A DNA stretch of 64,000 bases from Oryzias latipes (taxonomy: Eukaryota > Chordata > Actinopteri > Beloniformes > Adrianichthyidae). Under the pieces are notes generated by a model, which was not told where the DNA came from, ran no database searches, and worked only from the letters and a program-made list of their open reading frames with translations. Shown here piece by piece: positions 11,173 through 19,819 of the stretch (within the stretch, counting starts at the first letter, position 1; the number at the start of each line of letters is the position of its first letter). Location of the stretch: the NCBI RefSeq assembly GCF_002234675.1, contig NC_019864.2, positions 10,130,129 to 10,194,128 of the forward strand. Direction: 5' to 3'. The position numbers and the translations under genes are program-made.

Positions 11173-12385
11173 CTCCATTTGTGGAGTGGGCTGGAGAGAA
11201 TCACCTGCTGCTCAATGTGGACAAGACCAGGGAAATGGTGATCGACTTCCAGAGGAAAAGGACAGTCTTACAACCCCTCTGCATCCTGGGCAAGGATGTG
11301 GAAGCGGTGGAGGAGTATAAATATCTGGGTGTGACTATCGACAGCAGACTGAGCTGGAGGAGCCACAGCCCTGCTGTGTACAAGAAGGCCTGCAGCAGAC
11401 TCTACTTCCTAAGGAAGCTAAAGGCCATTTAATGTGTGCAGCAAGATGCTGGGGATCTTCTACCAGTCTGTGGTAGCCAGCACCTTGTTCTCCTCCGTGG
11501 TCTGTTGGGGAAGCAGCATTGCAGTCAGTGACACCAAAAGACTGAACAAGGCGATCAGGAAGGCGGGTTCTGTCATTGGCTGCAAACAGGAAACTTTTGA
11601 AGCAGTGATGGAGAGTGTGGCAGTTTCCCCTGATTGAAACTCCACACAGGAACTCAAACATACAGACACACACACATCATATACTCAGGGACTAAGCTAA
11701 TGCTGGTTGGGTGGGTGCACACATTCAACCATTTAAAACATCTTAGCAAGTTCCTGATAGCAACACACACTGATATACACACTGTTAACTCCTTTATTCC
11801 TTTATTATTTTGGGTGCTTTGTTTGGGTGTATTATGTTTATGTATTTTTGTATGTCTTACTGACTTGTGTCTTACCTTTTTCAGTTTCATTTCCTGGGTC
11901 AAAGGACCCAATCTCTGGGTTTGGTAGGCTTTTGTAGGGCCTGACCAAAAATCAGCAATTAACCTCAACTGAAACCACCTGGCCCAGGGGAGGGGCCATG
12001 TCTTATAAAAGAGTGTGAATTTTGGTTCATGAGAGAGGTAGTTTGGGTTTCAGAGCATGTATGGACATTGCTGCTGGTTACCTGCTGTAAAATAAAAATA
12101 ACAGCCATTTTCCCCATTCACAAAAACCTTGTGGAGTGGTTTTTATTGGTCTTGCCTTGGACCTGTCGGTCTCACTCCGGACAGGAGCGTGACAGAGAGG
12201 AGGTTACTAAACAAGATCTTTTCCATCATGGACAACCCAGAGCATCCTCTCCACCCTGTTCTGGACAAACAGCGGAGCTCCTTCTCTAGAAGGCTCAGAC
12301 AGCTCTGCTCCAGAACTGCCCGGTACCAGAAATCCTTCCTGCCCAATACTATAACCCTGTTCAATAACTCACAATGCAGAAGATA
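11173..12385 (+). pseudogene. LINE reverse transcriptase thumb and C-terminus, split by a solo LTR
   Basis: The frame FVEWAGENHLLLNVDKTREM, then EEYKYLGVTIDSRLSWR and KKACSRLYFLRKL, is the region just after the catalytic core of CR1-type reverse transcriptases. It continues as MLGIFYQSVVASTLFSSVVC and KAGSVIGCKQETFEAVME, is cut by the solo LTR 11616-12194, and resumes with KIFSIMDNPEHPLHPVLD and RYQKSFLPNTITLFNNS, the usual C-terminus of this protein. The catalytic palm is absent upstream. A frame change lies near 11432. Confidence 0.78.
11616..12194 (+). mobile_element. Solo LTR inside the LINE, 5 bp target duplication
   Basis: A 579 bp segment starts TGTGGCAG and ends GCGTGACA. It is flanked by GAGAG at 11611-11615 and 12195-12199. 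It contains a TATA-like CTTATAAAAGAG (about 12001-12012) and a downstream AAATAAA at about 12090, in the order expected for a plus-strand LTR promoter and polyadenylation signal. No internal coding part remains: a solo LTR fossil of unassigned LTR family. It cuts the LINE frame, so it is younger than the LINE. Confidence 0.82.
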
Positions 12386-12480
12386 ACCTTTGCACATTTT
12401 TTTCTCTTTCTTTTATTTTGCACATTTCTTTTGCACATCTCTTTGGCTGTCCTGTTGTCTGATGAAACAAATATTGAACT

Positions 12481-13004
12481 GCTAGTCAAAATGTGCTACA
12501 TTATGTTTTGAGAAAAAGTGGTGGGGGTGTGAGTGTTACAACCCTCAGCATAATGTCATACACCCGTACTGATGCACTCCATGAAACAGAGAGCATGATG
12601 GTAAAAGGACATTATGTGGACAAATAATAACATCTCAACACATGAGCTAAAAACGTTAGTCTTGGGAAAAGATCAGTCTAACTAATGGACTATGCCTCAC
12701 AAATGTGTGGGAAGTTTGGGGACCACAGTGAAAAATTATTTTGAATGGCTTTTATTTGGTTCTTCAAATAAAAGTGCATAGACACAAGAAAAACTTTAAG
12801 CTATCCTGAGGCTCAAGAGTTCATGCAGTTGACATTCTTGTCTTACAAAATGTAGCCCAGACTACATTCTTAAAAAACGTAGTGAACTCACTTTTATTAA
12901 CCACAAAACCTCACAGAATATCGTGCAATTGGGCGTCATCTTGTCTTAAAAAGACTTCACAATAGCGCTTTTTTTTTCTTTTTAGGATTTTTGTTGATTT
13001 TTAA
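12481..13004. other. No gene seen upstream of the tRNA array
   Basis: No coding similarity or RNA gene is visible. The T-rich stretch just before 13005 corresponds loosely to the T-rich sequence that precedes the other two tRNA-Lys copies. Confidence 0.45.
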
Positions 13005-13077
13005 ACCTGGCTGGCTCAGTCGGTATAGCATGAGACTCTTAATCTCAGGGTGGTGGGTTTGAGCCCCACGTCGGGCG
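13005..13077 (+). tRNA. tRNA-Lys(CTT), copy A, probably a pseudogene
   Basis: The sequence aligns along its whole 73 nt with the intact tRNA-Lys at 14358-14430 and keeps the CTT anticodon in the stem TGAGA/TCTCA. It has several changes at normally fixed places: A instead of G at position 1, GGCTGGCTCAG instead of GGCTAGCTCAG near the A box, a changed D-arm base (GGTATAGC), and TTTGA instead of TTCGA in the T loop. The broken first pair and B box make efficient transcription or processing unlikely. Confidence 0.75.
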
Positions 13078-13680
13078 ATGACTTGACTGAAGCTGTCAGT
13101 ATGATTTCAGTTAAGCTATTTGTTTGTTGTGCCATTGCACAAGCAAAATGGTCCTGAGGTCATCTTCCAAGACCCCCCTCCAATAAGCTTCAGTTACTCC
13201 ACCAGGAATCCTTGGTTTGGTTGCTAAGAATCACTAAAGGTCTTTGATGACCCTTAAATGATTAGTTTTTTAACGTCAATGTTCAGCAATCATTATGAAA
13301 CATGCCAATTCTTTGCAAAAGGATCATTGAAAAATGTTTGTATGGACACAGAATTCCTCAGCAAGCTGCATTGGATGAAGGAGACAGAGGCTTACACCTC
13401 TCTTTAGCACAACCTTGAGATAGGGGAAAAACATCAATGACTAGCAAGAACTAAGAACCAAATTAGCTAAACTGCATATAGGGAGTGATGTTATCAAGGT
13501 ACACCAAGTCACAGATGCTTGCTCAAGACAAGACATTTCACCAAATCTTGCCTTTGATGGTTCAGTGTCGCACTAGCATCCCCTGTTAGCAGAAGGCCTG
13601 AGTCACAATGGGTCCCTTTCAAGGAGTCTGTGGGACATGGTATATCCATAAAGAGGCCTGGAAAACTGCTGCTCCAATTC

Positions 13681-13769
13681 CCTTCGATAGCTCAGATGGT
13701 AGAGCGGAGGACTGTAGATGAAGCGGGACAGGTATCCTTAGGTCGCTGGTTCAATTCCGGCTCGAAGGA
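13681..13769 (+). tRNA. tRNA-Tyr(GTA), copy A, with 16 nt intron
   Basis: CCTTCGA at the 5' end pairs with TCGAAGG at the 3' end, and the D arm is TAGCTCAGATGGTAGAGC. The GTA anticodon is followed by a 16 nt intron (13718-13733) at the canonical position one base 3' of the anticodon. The T arm is GCTGG/TTCAATT/CCGGC. All eukaryotic tRNA-Tyr genes carry an intron here. A T6 run about 30 bases downstream can end Pol III transcription. Looks functional. Confidence 0.93.
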
Positions 13770-13894
13770 AGAGCTTTCACTTAAGGTGTGCTGACTGTCT
13801 TTTTTCTTTGGCAAATGGACCTTTGCCTTTCATATGCCTAAAAAAGCAAAAGAGGATCTTTGCACTCTGCGGGCCACGTGCATACAAATGCATG

Positions 13895-13967
13895 GGGCTA
13901 GTGGCGCAATGGATAACGCATCTGACTACGGATCAGAAGATTCTAGGTTCGACTCCTAGCTAGCTCC
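13895..13967 (+). tRNA. tRNA-Arg(ACG), copy A
   Basis: GGGCTAG pairs with CTAGCTC. The D arm follows TGGCGCAATGGATAACGC, the anticodon stem TCTGA/TCAGA holds ACG, and the T arm is CTAGG/TTCGACT/CCTAG. The discriminator base is C where G is usual. TTTT follows a few bases downstream. This gene shows the intact form of the site that the transposon array interrupts in the third unit (TGGCGC, nucleotides 8-13). Confidence 0.92.
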
Positions 13968-14357
13968 GCTTTTGGTCACCTCCACATTGCTAAAATGAGC
14001 AATTAGCCAACCCACACTGCAAATCATGAAAATCCCATAAGACACACTCAACAATCACCCTGTTTCTAGACCCAAAGCTTACCCTCACCTTGTCTTTCAC
14101 AGAAAAGATCTCATCTTCCGTCACATTCGAGTGCCTCTTTCGGCTTTTATGGCCACCATTTTGCACAATCTTTCAGACATCATATTTGCACAAGTGAGCT
14201 GTTATCTGATAATCTTCGCTATCTTGTTGCATGCGCCAAAACAATTTCACCAGAAGGTTGAATGTACTCAGCTGTAAACGCAATAGATGTGTCGTTCACA
14301 TCTCATTGGATTGGTATCTTGTTTTTTTTTTCTTCAAGGGCTCTGAAAGACTTTCAT

Positions 14358-14430
14358 GCCTGGCTAGCTCAGTCGGTAGAGCATGAGACTCTTAATCTCA
14401 GGGTCGTGGGTTCGAGCCCCACGTCGGGCG
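14358..14430 (+). tRNA. tRNA-Lys(CTT), copy B
   Basis: A full cloverleaf: GCCTGGC pairs with GTCGGGC (with wobble pairs), D arm TAGCTCAGTCGGTAGAGC, anticodon CTT in TGAGA/TCTCA, T arm GTGGG/TTCGAGC/CCCAC, discriminator G. No T4 run lies in the first ~60 downstream bases, which is unusual for a Pol III gene. The call is otherwise secure. Confidence 0.93.
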
Positions 14431-14516
14431 ATGACTTGACTGAAGCTGTCAGTATGATTTCAGTTAAGCTATTTGTTTGTTGTGCCATTGCAAAAGCACA
14501 AGTAAAATGGTGCTCA

Positions 14517-16544
14517 GGGGCCTGTTTCACAAAAGTAGGATAAGGGATTAAGCCAGCATATCTTGGTGATCCTGGCTCAATTGATCCCCAATCCGGTTGC
14601 ACTAAAGCTGGATAGGGGGCAGGAGGATATGTTATGGTATAAATTACCATGGAGATTTATTCTGTGGAGCTAGCCTGCTCCAGACCAGGCTAAATTCCAG
14701 GATCTATTTAATCTCATCCCTAACATCAGTCAGCAGTCGCCTCAAATGGAAACCAATAGTTATTTCACTGCTCACTGTACATTGTTATCACATATAACTA
14801 GACCCACTGTCATTATTTAAACGTTTGTGATCATTAATTTCAATCATTTTGGATAAATAATGAGCTTTAGATGATGTTGCTATCATTAGATAATTTACCG
14901 TTTCCCATAGACTATAAGGCTATATGTAAAATGATAGAATATTAGGGCCACAGAGGGGAAAAAAAGACAAGTCATAATATTATAACCAGTTGTTTTAAAG
15001 GAGGATAGTTGTTAAAATGACAGATGTGGGGCATTTCGTGAAATTGTACCTCAGTATGGTTTCTTAAACGAAGACATGCTGATGTGCCAGAATATGAAGT
15101 ATCACATTGTCATAACTATCGAAACTGTAAAAAGAATATGTTGCTTTTCTCCAGAAAGAACCAGTCTCATAAATTTATGACTTTATCCTTTTTCCTCAGT
15201 GGGGCCCTAGTACTCTGTCATACAAAATAATACACATTCCATTAAAATATGAAAACACAATGTGTAACATTATGTTCATTTATTGAATAAGGATAAAACA
15301 AAGCAGGTAAACTACACTCAAAAAACGTTCACTTTGAATGAACATAAAAAAATTATGGAAATGATTTCCACATGATTAGATAGCGTTACTTGAACAAAAA
15401 TGAATCATATTGGTCCTACTTAATGTACTTAGGTTCAAACTAATAAATTTAAGTTGATTCAATCTAAATACTGCAGTTGGACCCAACTTTAAATTAATAT
15501 TGTTGCTCACTCTTAAAAGATAAAAGTTGATCCAACTTAATTGAATCACTCCAATTGGTCACACCTCATTAAATTAAGTTTATTCAACTTAAATTTGTAT
15601 GACTACCTAACAAAATTTATGTTGATATTACTTAATTTTTTGCTTTAATCTTATTTATACATCTGACAATGATAAGGTTTTCCAAAGTTTCTACCAATGG
15701 GTCTTTTAATTTTTACATCAAAGACATGTAATGCGCAGTAATGTCCCACATGACAAGACAGGAGTTCAAATAATGCAAATTCTGTTTTAAGTTACATGAA
15801 CAGTTTACCGCACAAGGGGTTTGGTCATCATCCTCTCCCACACTCTAACTCATGGTGCAGAAAAGATATAAAACATGTCAGTTTAAATCACTAGTTAAAA
15901 CAGAGTAAAACAGCTAGACAATAAAACCCATGGACAAAAACTCACACTTAGACCCCAATCTGCCCAGATAGACAAAGAAAATGGAATCCCACAATTCCTT
16001 GCGATTACTAATGTATCCAATTCAACGGTATCATGTTGGATCAACATGATTAAAATTAGTAACTTTTAAATGGATTATTTTTATGTATGATCGACATGAT
16101 TCATTCACGTAAGATTAACAAACATAACATTTTCTGGTTGAAATGACAAATTACATTTTCATAAAATTAATTGGTTGGTAATTTAATTTAAAAAAATCTT
16201 GAGTGTGCTTTATCACTATGGCGGTGTTGCCTTTCTTCTTAATTATATCTTTTACCTCCTCGTATGCGTATGAGGATTTGTGCTTCCGACGGGGAAAAGT
16301 ACGCGGCTCTAGTTGCCATGGTAAATCAGTTTATCTGTGATCTGTGGAGGGGTCTGTTTGAGTGAGCCGTGAGCGCGCACCTATCCAGGATTGGTTACAC
16401 CTGGCTTGATGAATCCGTGTCTGCTCATCCTGGCTTGGTCTTTGTACAACCAATTAAGCCTGGACGCACATGTTTTGGATTCATTGAGCTCAGCTCAGTC
16501 ATTTATCCCGGATGTCTTAATTCTACTTTTGTGCAACAGGCCCC
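14517..16544. mobile_element. 2.0 kb inverted-repeat DNA element in tRNA unit B
   Basis: Ends GGGGCCTGTTTCACAAAAGT and (complemented) GGGGCCTGTTGCACAAAAGT are inverted repeats. Units A and C lack the whole segment and read directly from GGT.CT to GGTCATCTTCCAAG, which gives an empty-site comparison. Target duplication is too short or changed to define, so I do not assign a superfamily. No transposase frame is visible. A further AT-rich element is nested at 15314-16206. Confidence 0.75.
15314..16206. mobile_element. Nested AT-rich inverted-repeat element (~0.9 kb)
   Basis: The segment begins ACACTCAAAAAACG and ends (complemented) ACACTCAAGATTTTTTT. In between, short blocks such as AAGTTGATTCAA, AAGTTGATCCAAC and AAGTTTATTCAACTT recur, giving a loose subterminal repeat pattern. 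It lies within the 2.0 kb element. No coding frame; family not assigned. Confidence 0.5.
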
Positions 16545-17070
16545 TGGTCATCTTCCAAGCCCCCACCCCCCCACAATAAGCTTCAGTTACTCCACCAGGA
16601 ATTGGTTGCTAAGAATCACTAAAGGTGTTTGATGATCCTTAAATGAGTAGTTCTTAACGTGCCTGTCAATGTTCAGCAATCATTATGAAACATGCCAATT
16701 CTTTGCAAAAAAATCATTGAAAAATGTTTGTATGGACACAGAATTCCTCAGCAAGCTGCATTGGATGAAGGAGACAGAGGCTTACACCTCTCTTTAGCAG
16801 AACCTTGGGATAGGGGAAAAACATCAATGACTAGCAAGAACTATAATCCAAATTAGCTAAACTGCATATAGGGAGTGATGTTATCAAGGTACACCAAGTC
16901 ACAGATGCTTGCTCAAGACAAGACATTTCACCAAATCTTGCCTTTGATGGTTCAGTGTCGCACTAGCATCCCCTGTTAGCAGAAGGCCTGAGTCACAATG
17001 GGTCCCTTTCAAGGAGTCTGTGGGACATGGTATATCCATAAAGAGGCCTGGAAAACTGCTGCTCCAATTC

Positions 17071-17159
17071 CCTTCGATAGCTCAGATGGTAGAGCGGAGG
17101 ACTGTAGATGAAGCGGGACAGGTATCCTTTGGTCGCCGGTTCAATTCCGGCTCGAAGGA
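17071..17159 (+). tRNA. tRNA-Tyr(GTA), copy B, with 16 nt intron
   Basis: Nearly identical to copy A. Changes are TCCTTTGG for TCCTTAGG and GCCGG for GCTGG; the second makes a fully Watson-Crick T stem. The intron is the same 16 nt. A T6 run follows after about 30 bases. Confidence 0.92.
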
Positions 17160-17283
17160 AGAGCTTTCACTTAAGGTGGGCTGACTGTCTTTTTTCTTTG
17201 GCAAATGGACCTTTGCCTTTCATTGGCTGAAAAAGCAAAAGAGGATCTTTGCGCTCTGCGGGCCACGTGAATACAAACGCATG

Positions 17284-17356
17284 GGGCTAGTGGCGCAATG
17301 GATAACGCATCTGACTACGGATCACAAGATTCTAGGTTCGACTCCTAGCTAGCTCG
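17284..17356 (+). tRNA. tRNA-Arg(ACG), copy B
   Basis: Same as copy A but with the normal discriminator G. A G-to-C change makes the anticodon-stem 3' strand TCACA, so one stem pair is lost. Anticodon ACG, the T arm and the A box with TGGCGC are intact. Function may be reduced. Confidence 0.88.
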
Positions 17357-17745
17357 GCTTTTGGTCACTTCCACATTGCTAAAATGAGCAATTAGCCAAC
17401 CCACACTGCAAATCATGAAAATCCCATAAGACACACTCAACAATCACCCTGTTTCTAGACCCAAAGCTTACCCTCACCTTGTCTTTCACAGAAAAGATCT
17501 CATCTTCCGTCACATTCGAGTGCCTCTTTCGGCTTTTATGGCCACCATTTTGCACAATCAAACAGACATCATATTTGCACAAGTGAGCTGTTATCTGATA
17601 ATCTTCGCTATCTTGTTGCATGCGCCAAAACAATTTCACCAGAAGGTTGAATGTACTCAGCTGTAAACGCAATAGATGTGTCGTTCACATCTCATTGGAT
17701 TAGTACCTTGTTTTTTTTTCTTCAAGGGCTCTGAAAGACTTTCAT

Positions 17746-17818
17746 GCCTGGCTAGCTCAGTCGGTAGAGCATGAGACTCTTAATCTCAGGGTAGTGGGTT
17801 CAAGCCCCACGTCGGGCG
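17746..17818 (+). tRNA. tRNA-Lys(CTT), copy C
   Basis: Matches copy B except near the T arm, where GGGTAGTGGGTTCAAGCC replaces GGGTCGTGGGTTCGAGCC. Acceptor, D and anticodon arms are intact. The change A for G in the T loop slightly weakens the B box. Probably still functional. Confidence 0.88.
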
Positions 17819-18419
17819 ATGACTTGACTGAAGCTGTCAGTATGATTTCAGTTAAGCTATTTGTTTGTTGTGCCATTGCACAAGTAAAATGGTGCTCTGG
17901 TCATCTTCCAAGCCCCCCCCCCACAATAAGCTTCAGTTACTCCACCAGGAATTGGTTGCTAAGAATCACTAAAGGTGTTTGATGATCCTTAAATGAGTAG
18001 TTCTTAACGTGCCTGTCAATGTTCAGCAATCATTATGAAACATGCCAATTCTTTGCAAAAAGATCATTGAAAAATGTTTGTATGGACACAGAATTCCTCA
18101 GCAAGCTGCATTGGATGAAGGAGACAGAGGCTTACACCTCTCTTTAGCAGAACCTTGGGATAGGGGAAAAACATCAATGACTAGCAAGAACTAAGAACCA
18201 AATTAGCTAAACTGCATATAGGGAGTGATGTTGTCAAGGTACACCAAGTCACAGATGCTTGCTCAAGACAAGACATTTCACCAAATCTTGCCTTTGATGG
18301 TTCAGTGTCGCACTAGCATCCCCTGTTAGCAGAAGGCCTGAGTCACAATGGGTCCCTTTCAAGGAGTCTGTGGGACATGGTATATCCATAAAGAGGCCTG
18401 GAAAACTACTGCTCCATTC

Positions 18420-18508
18420 CCTTCGATAGCTCAGATGGTAGAGCGGAGGACTGTAGATGAAGCGGGACAGGTATCCTTAGGTCGCTGGTTCAATTCCGGC
18501 TCGAAGGA
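18420..18508 (+). tRNA. tRNA-Tyr(GTA), copy C, with 16 nt intron
   Basis: Same sequence and intron as copy A. It lies 125 bases before the broken tRNA-Arg of this unit. A T6 run follows about 30 bases downstream. Confidence 0.92.
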
Positions 18509-18632
18509 AGAGCTTTCACTTAAGGTGGGCTGACTGTCTTTTTTCTTTGGCAAATGGACCTTTGCCTTTCATTGGCTGAAAAAGCAAAAGAGGATCTTTG
18601 CACTCTGCGGGCCACGTGAATACAAACGCATG

Positions 18633-18645
18633 GGGCTAGTGGCGC
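18633..18645 (+). pseudogene. First 13 nt of tRNA-Arg(ACG), copy C, cut by the transposon array
   Basis: GGGCTAGTGGCGC equals nucleotides 1-13 of the two intact tRNA-Arg genes, with the same upstream sequence (GGCCACGTG and CGCATG). The next base belongs to the ~7.8 kb transposon. The break falls inside the A box, and the last six bases (TGGCGC) are the duplicated target. The remaining 60 nt of the gene should lie beyond the right end of the array, inside or past the assembly gap; I do not find it after 42953. Confidence 0.9.
18640..18645 (+). repeat. Target-site duplication TGGCGC, left of copy 1
   Basis: Nucleotides 8-13 of tRNA-Arg. The same six bases recur at 26517-26522 and 34280-34285, each immediately before the same transposon start (CCCCGGCCGCTGG). 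Confidence 0.85.
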
Positions 18646-19819
18646 CCCCGGCCGCTGGTTAGTCGAGCTCGATCTCGGTCATTCTTGGTTGTGATATCCA
18701 ATCAAATCACTTACTTGCAACCAAGATTCGAACCTCTCCTCCAATAAGCTGTTCTCTAGCGTACGACATCTCGCCCAAGAGTAACCTAGAATTACCCAAT
18801 CAGTTGCCACGATGAATTTCCGGGGCGATGACAAAGGACTAACCAATGAGATGCAAGAAGAGAGAAGAGCGCTTGAAAAAAAAAAAAAAAAAAAAAAAAG
18901 AGCGCTTCATTTGCATCTGCGAACATCGCTAAAAGTGTCGGAGCAAGATTTGATCCCGTTTTCAACGCTGATCACGACTTTTCACAGTAAGTACGGAGTT
19001 GTCATTGTGAAATTTAATTTTAAATGTTTGTGCTATCGTAATAACACGTTTTTGCTGATGGTATTACCTGTTGTACTCCGCTAGAAAGGTTGTTTTCCTT
19101 TGGTCATTTACAGTAAGTGTCCTCCATTGTTGTTGTTCAACCAGCGGGGTTTTTCCACTAACCGTGTAGTAAAATAACAAGTAAATCTTTTTTAATCGTC
19201 TGAAAGCGAGGCTAACTGAAATGTGTAACCGAACTTTTAGCAAGCAGCGGTGTTTTTCACGTTGGTCATTTACTGTATTGAAAACGTCAGGCCAAAAATA
19301 AAATCAGAGCATCAGCTGCTCAAATATGAATAATAACCGGACCTTTTACGTGTCGATTGCTGCTTCTTTGTGTTTGTTATTTGCCTTTCGGCCGCATGTT
19401 TTACTAGCGAGTACTTTAACACATGCACACGAATACTTTTATTTGTTCAAAGTTATTTTTGTTGTTTTTATTATTAAACACAAGAAAAATTTATGAATGA
19501 ATTATTTCGGGAATGAGTCAGACTGTTGTCCTCAAGCTTTGCAATATGTTATTTTCTTTTGTTGTGTTTAATGTTTAGAATAATAGTAATTAATAATAAT
19601 AATAATTAATAATAATTTAAATTAATAACATTCCGCAAAAAACAAGCAATTGGTATTTAAGAACACACAAAAAAATCAAAGTAAGTAATACAAGTATCCA
19701 TCCAATCAAATAAAACTGGATTAAAGCCTTCCTGTAGCATTTTATTTTTTCATCTTGTGTTTGCACAGCTCATTTTATGGTTTACAATCTGCTTTTCTCA
19801 TTTGATTCATTCAGCTTTT

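Larger units (their letters stand above)
8494..12480 (+). mobile_element. CR1/Rex1-group LINE, damaged, with two later insertions
   Basis: One plus-strand non-LTR retrotransposon can be followed from a 5' leader (ATGGCGTCGTGAACGGACGC at about 8549) through endonuclease, linker, start of reverse transcriptase, thumb and C-terminal parts to a 3' region near 12480. It is interrupted by a PIF/Harbinger-like MITE (10298-10959) and a solo LTR (11616-12194); removing both restores collinearity. The middle of the reverse transcriptase, including the catalytic FxDD box, is missing between about 11168 and 11175. The exact 5' and 3' ends are uncertain. The clade call is from remembered similarity to fish CR1/Rex1-type proteins. 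Confidence 0.8.
13005..18645 (+). repeat. Three tandem tRNA-Lys/Tyr/Arg units, ~1.36 kb period
   Basis: The order Lys-Tyr-Arg repeats three times with nearly identical spacers. Lys A to Lys B is 1353 bases. Lys B to Lys C is 3388 bases, or about 1360 after removing the 2028 bp inserted element. Unit C ends at the transposon insertion in its tRNA-Arg. The spacers keep blocks such as CCCTGTTAGCAGAAGGCCTG. Tandem tRNA arrays of this kind are known in teleosts and arise by unequal exchange. Confidence 0.92.
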
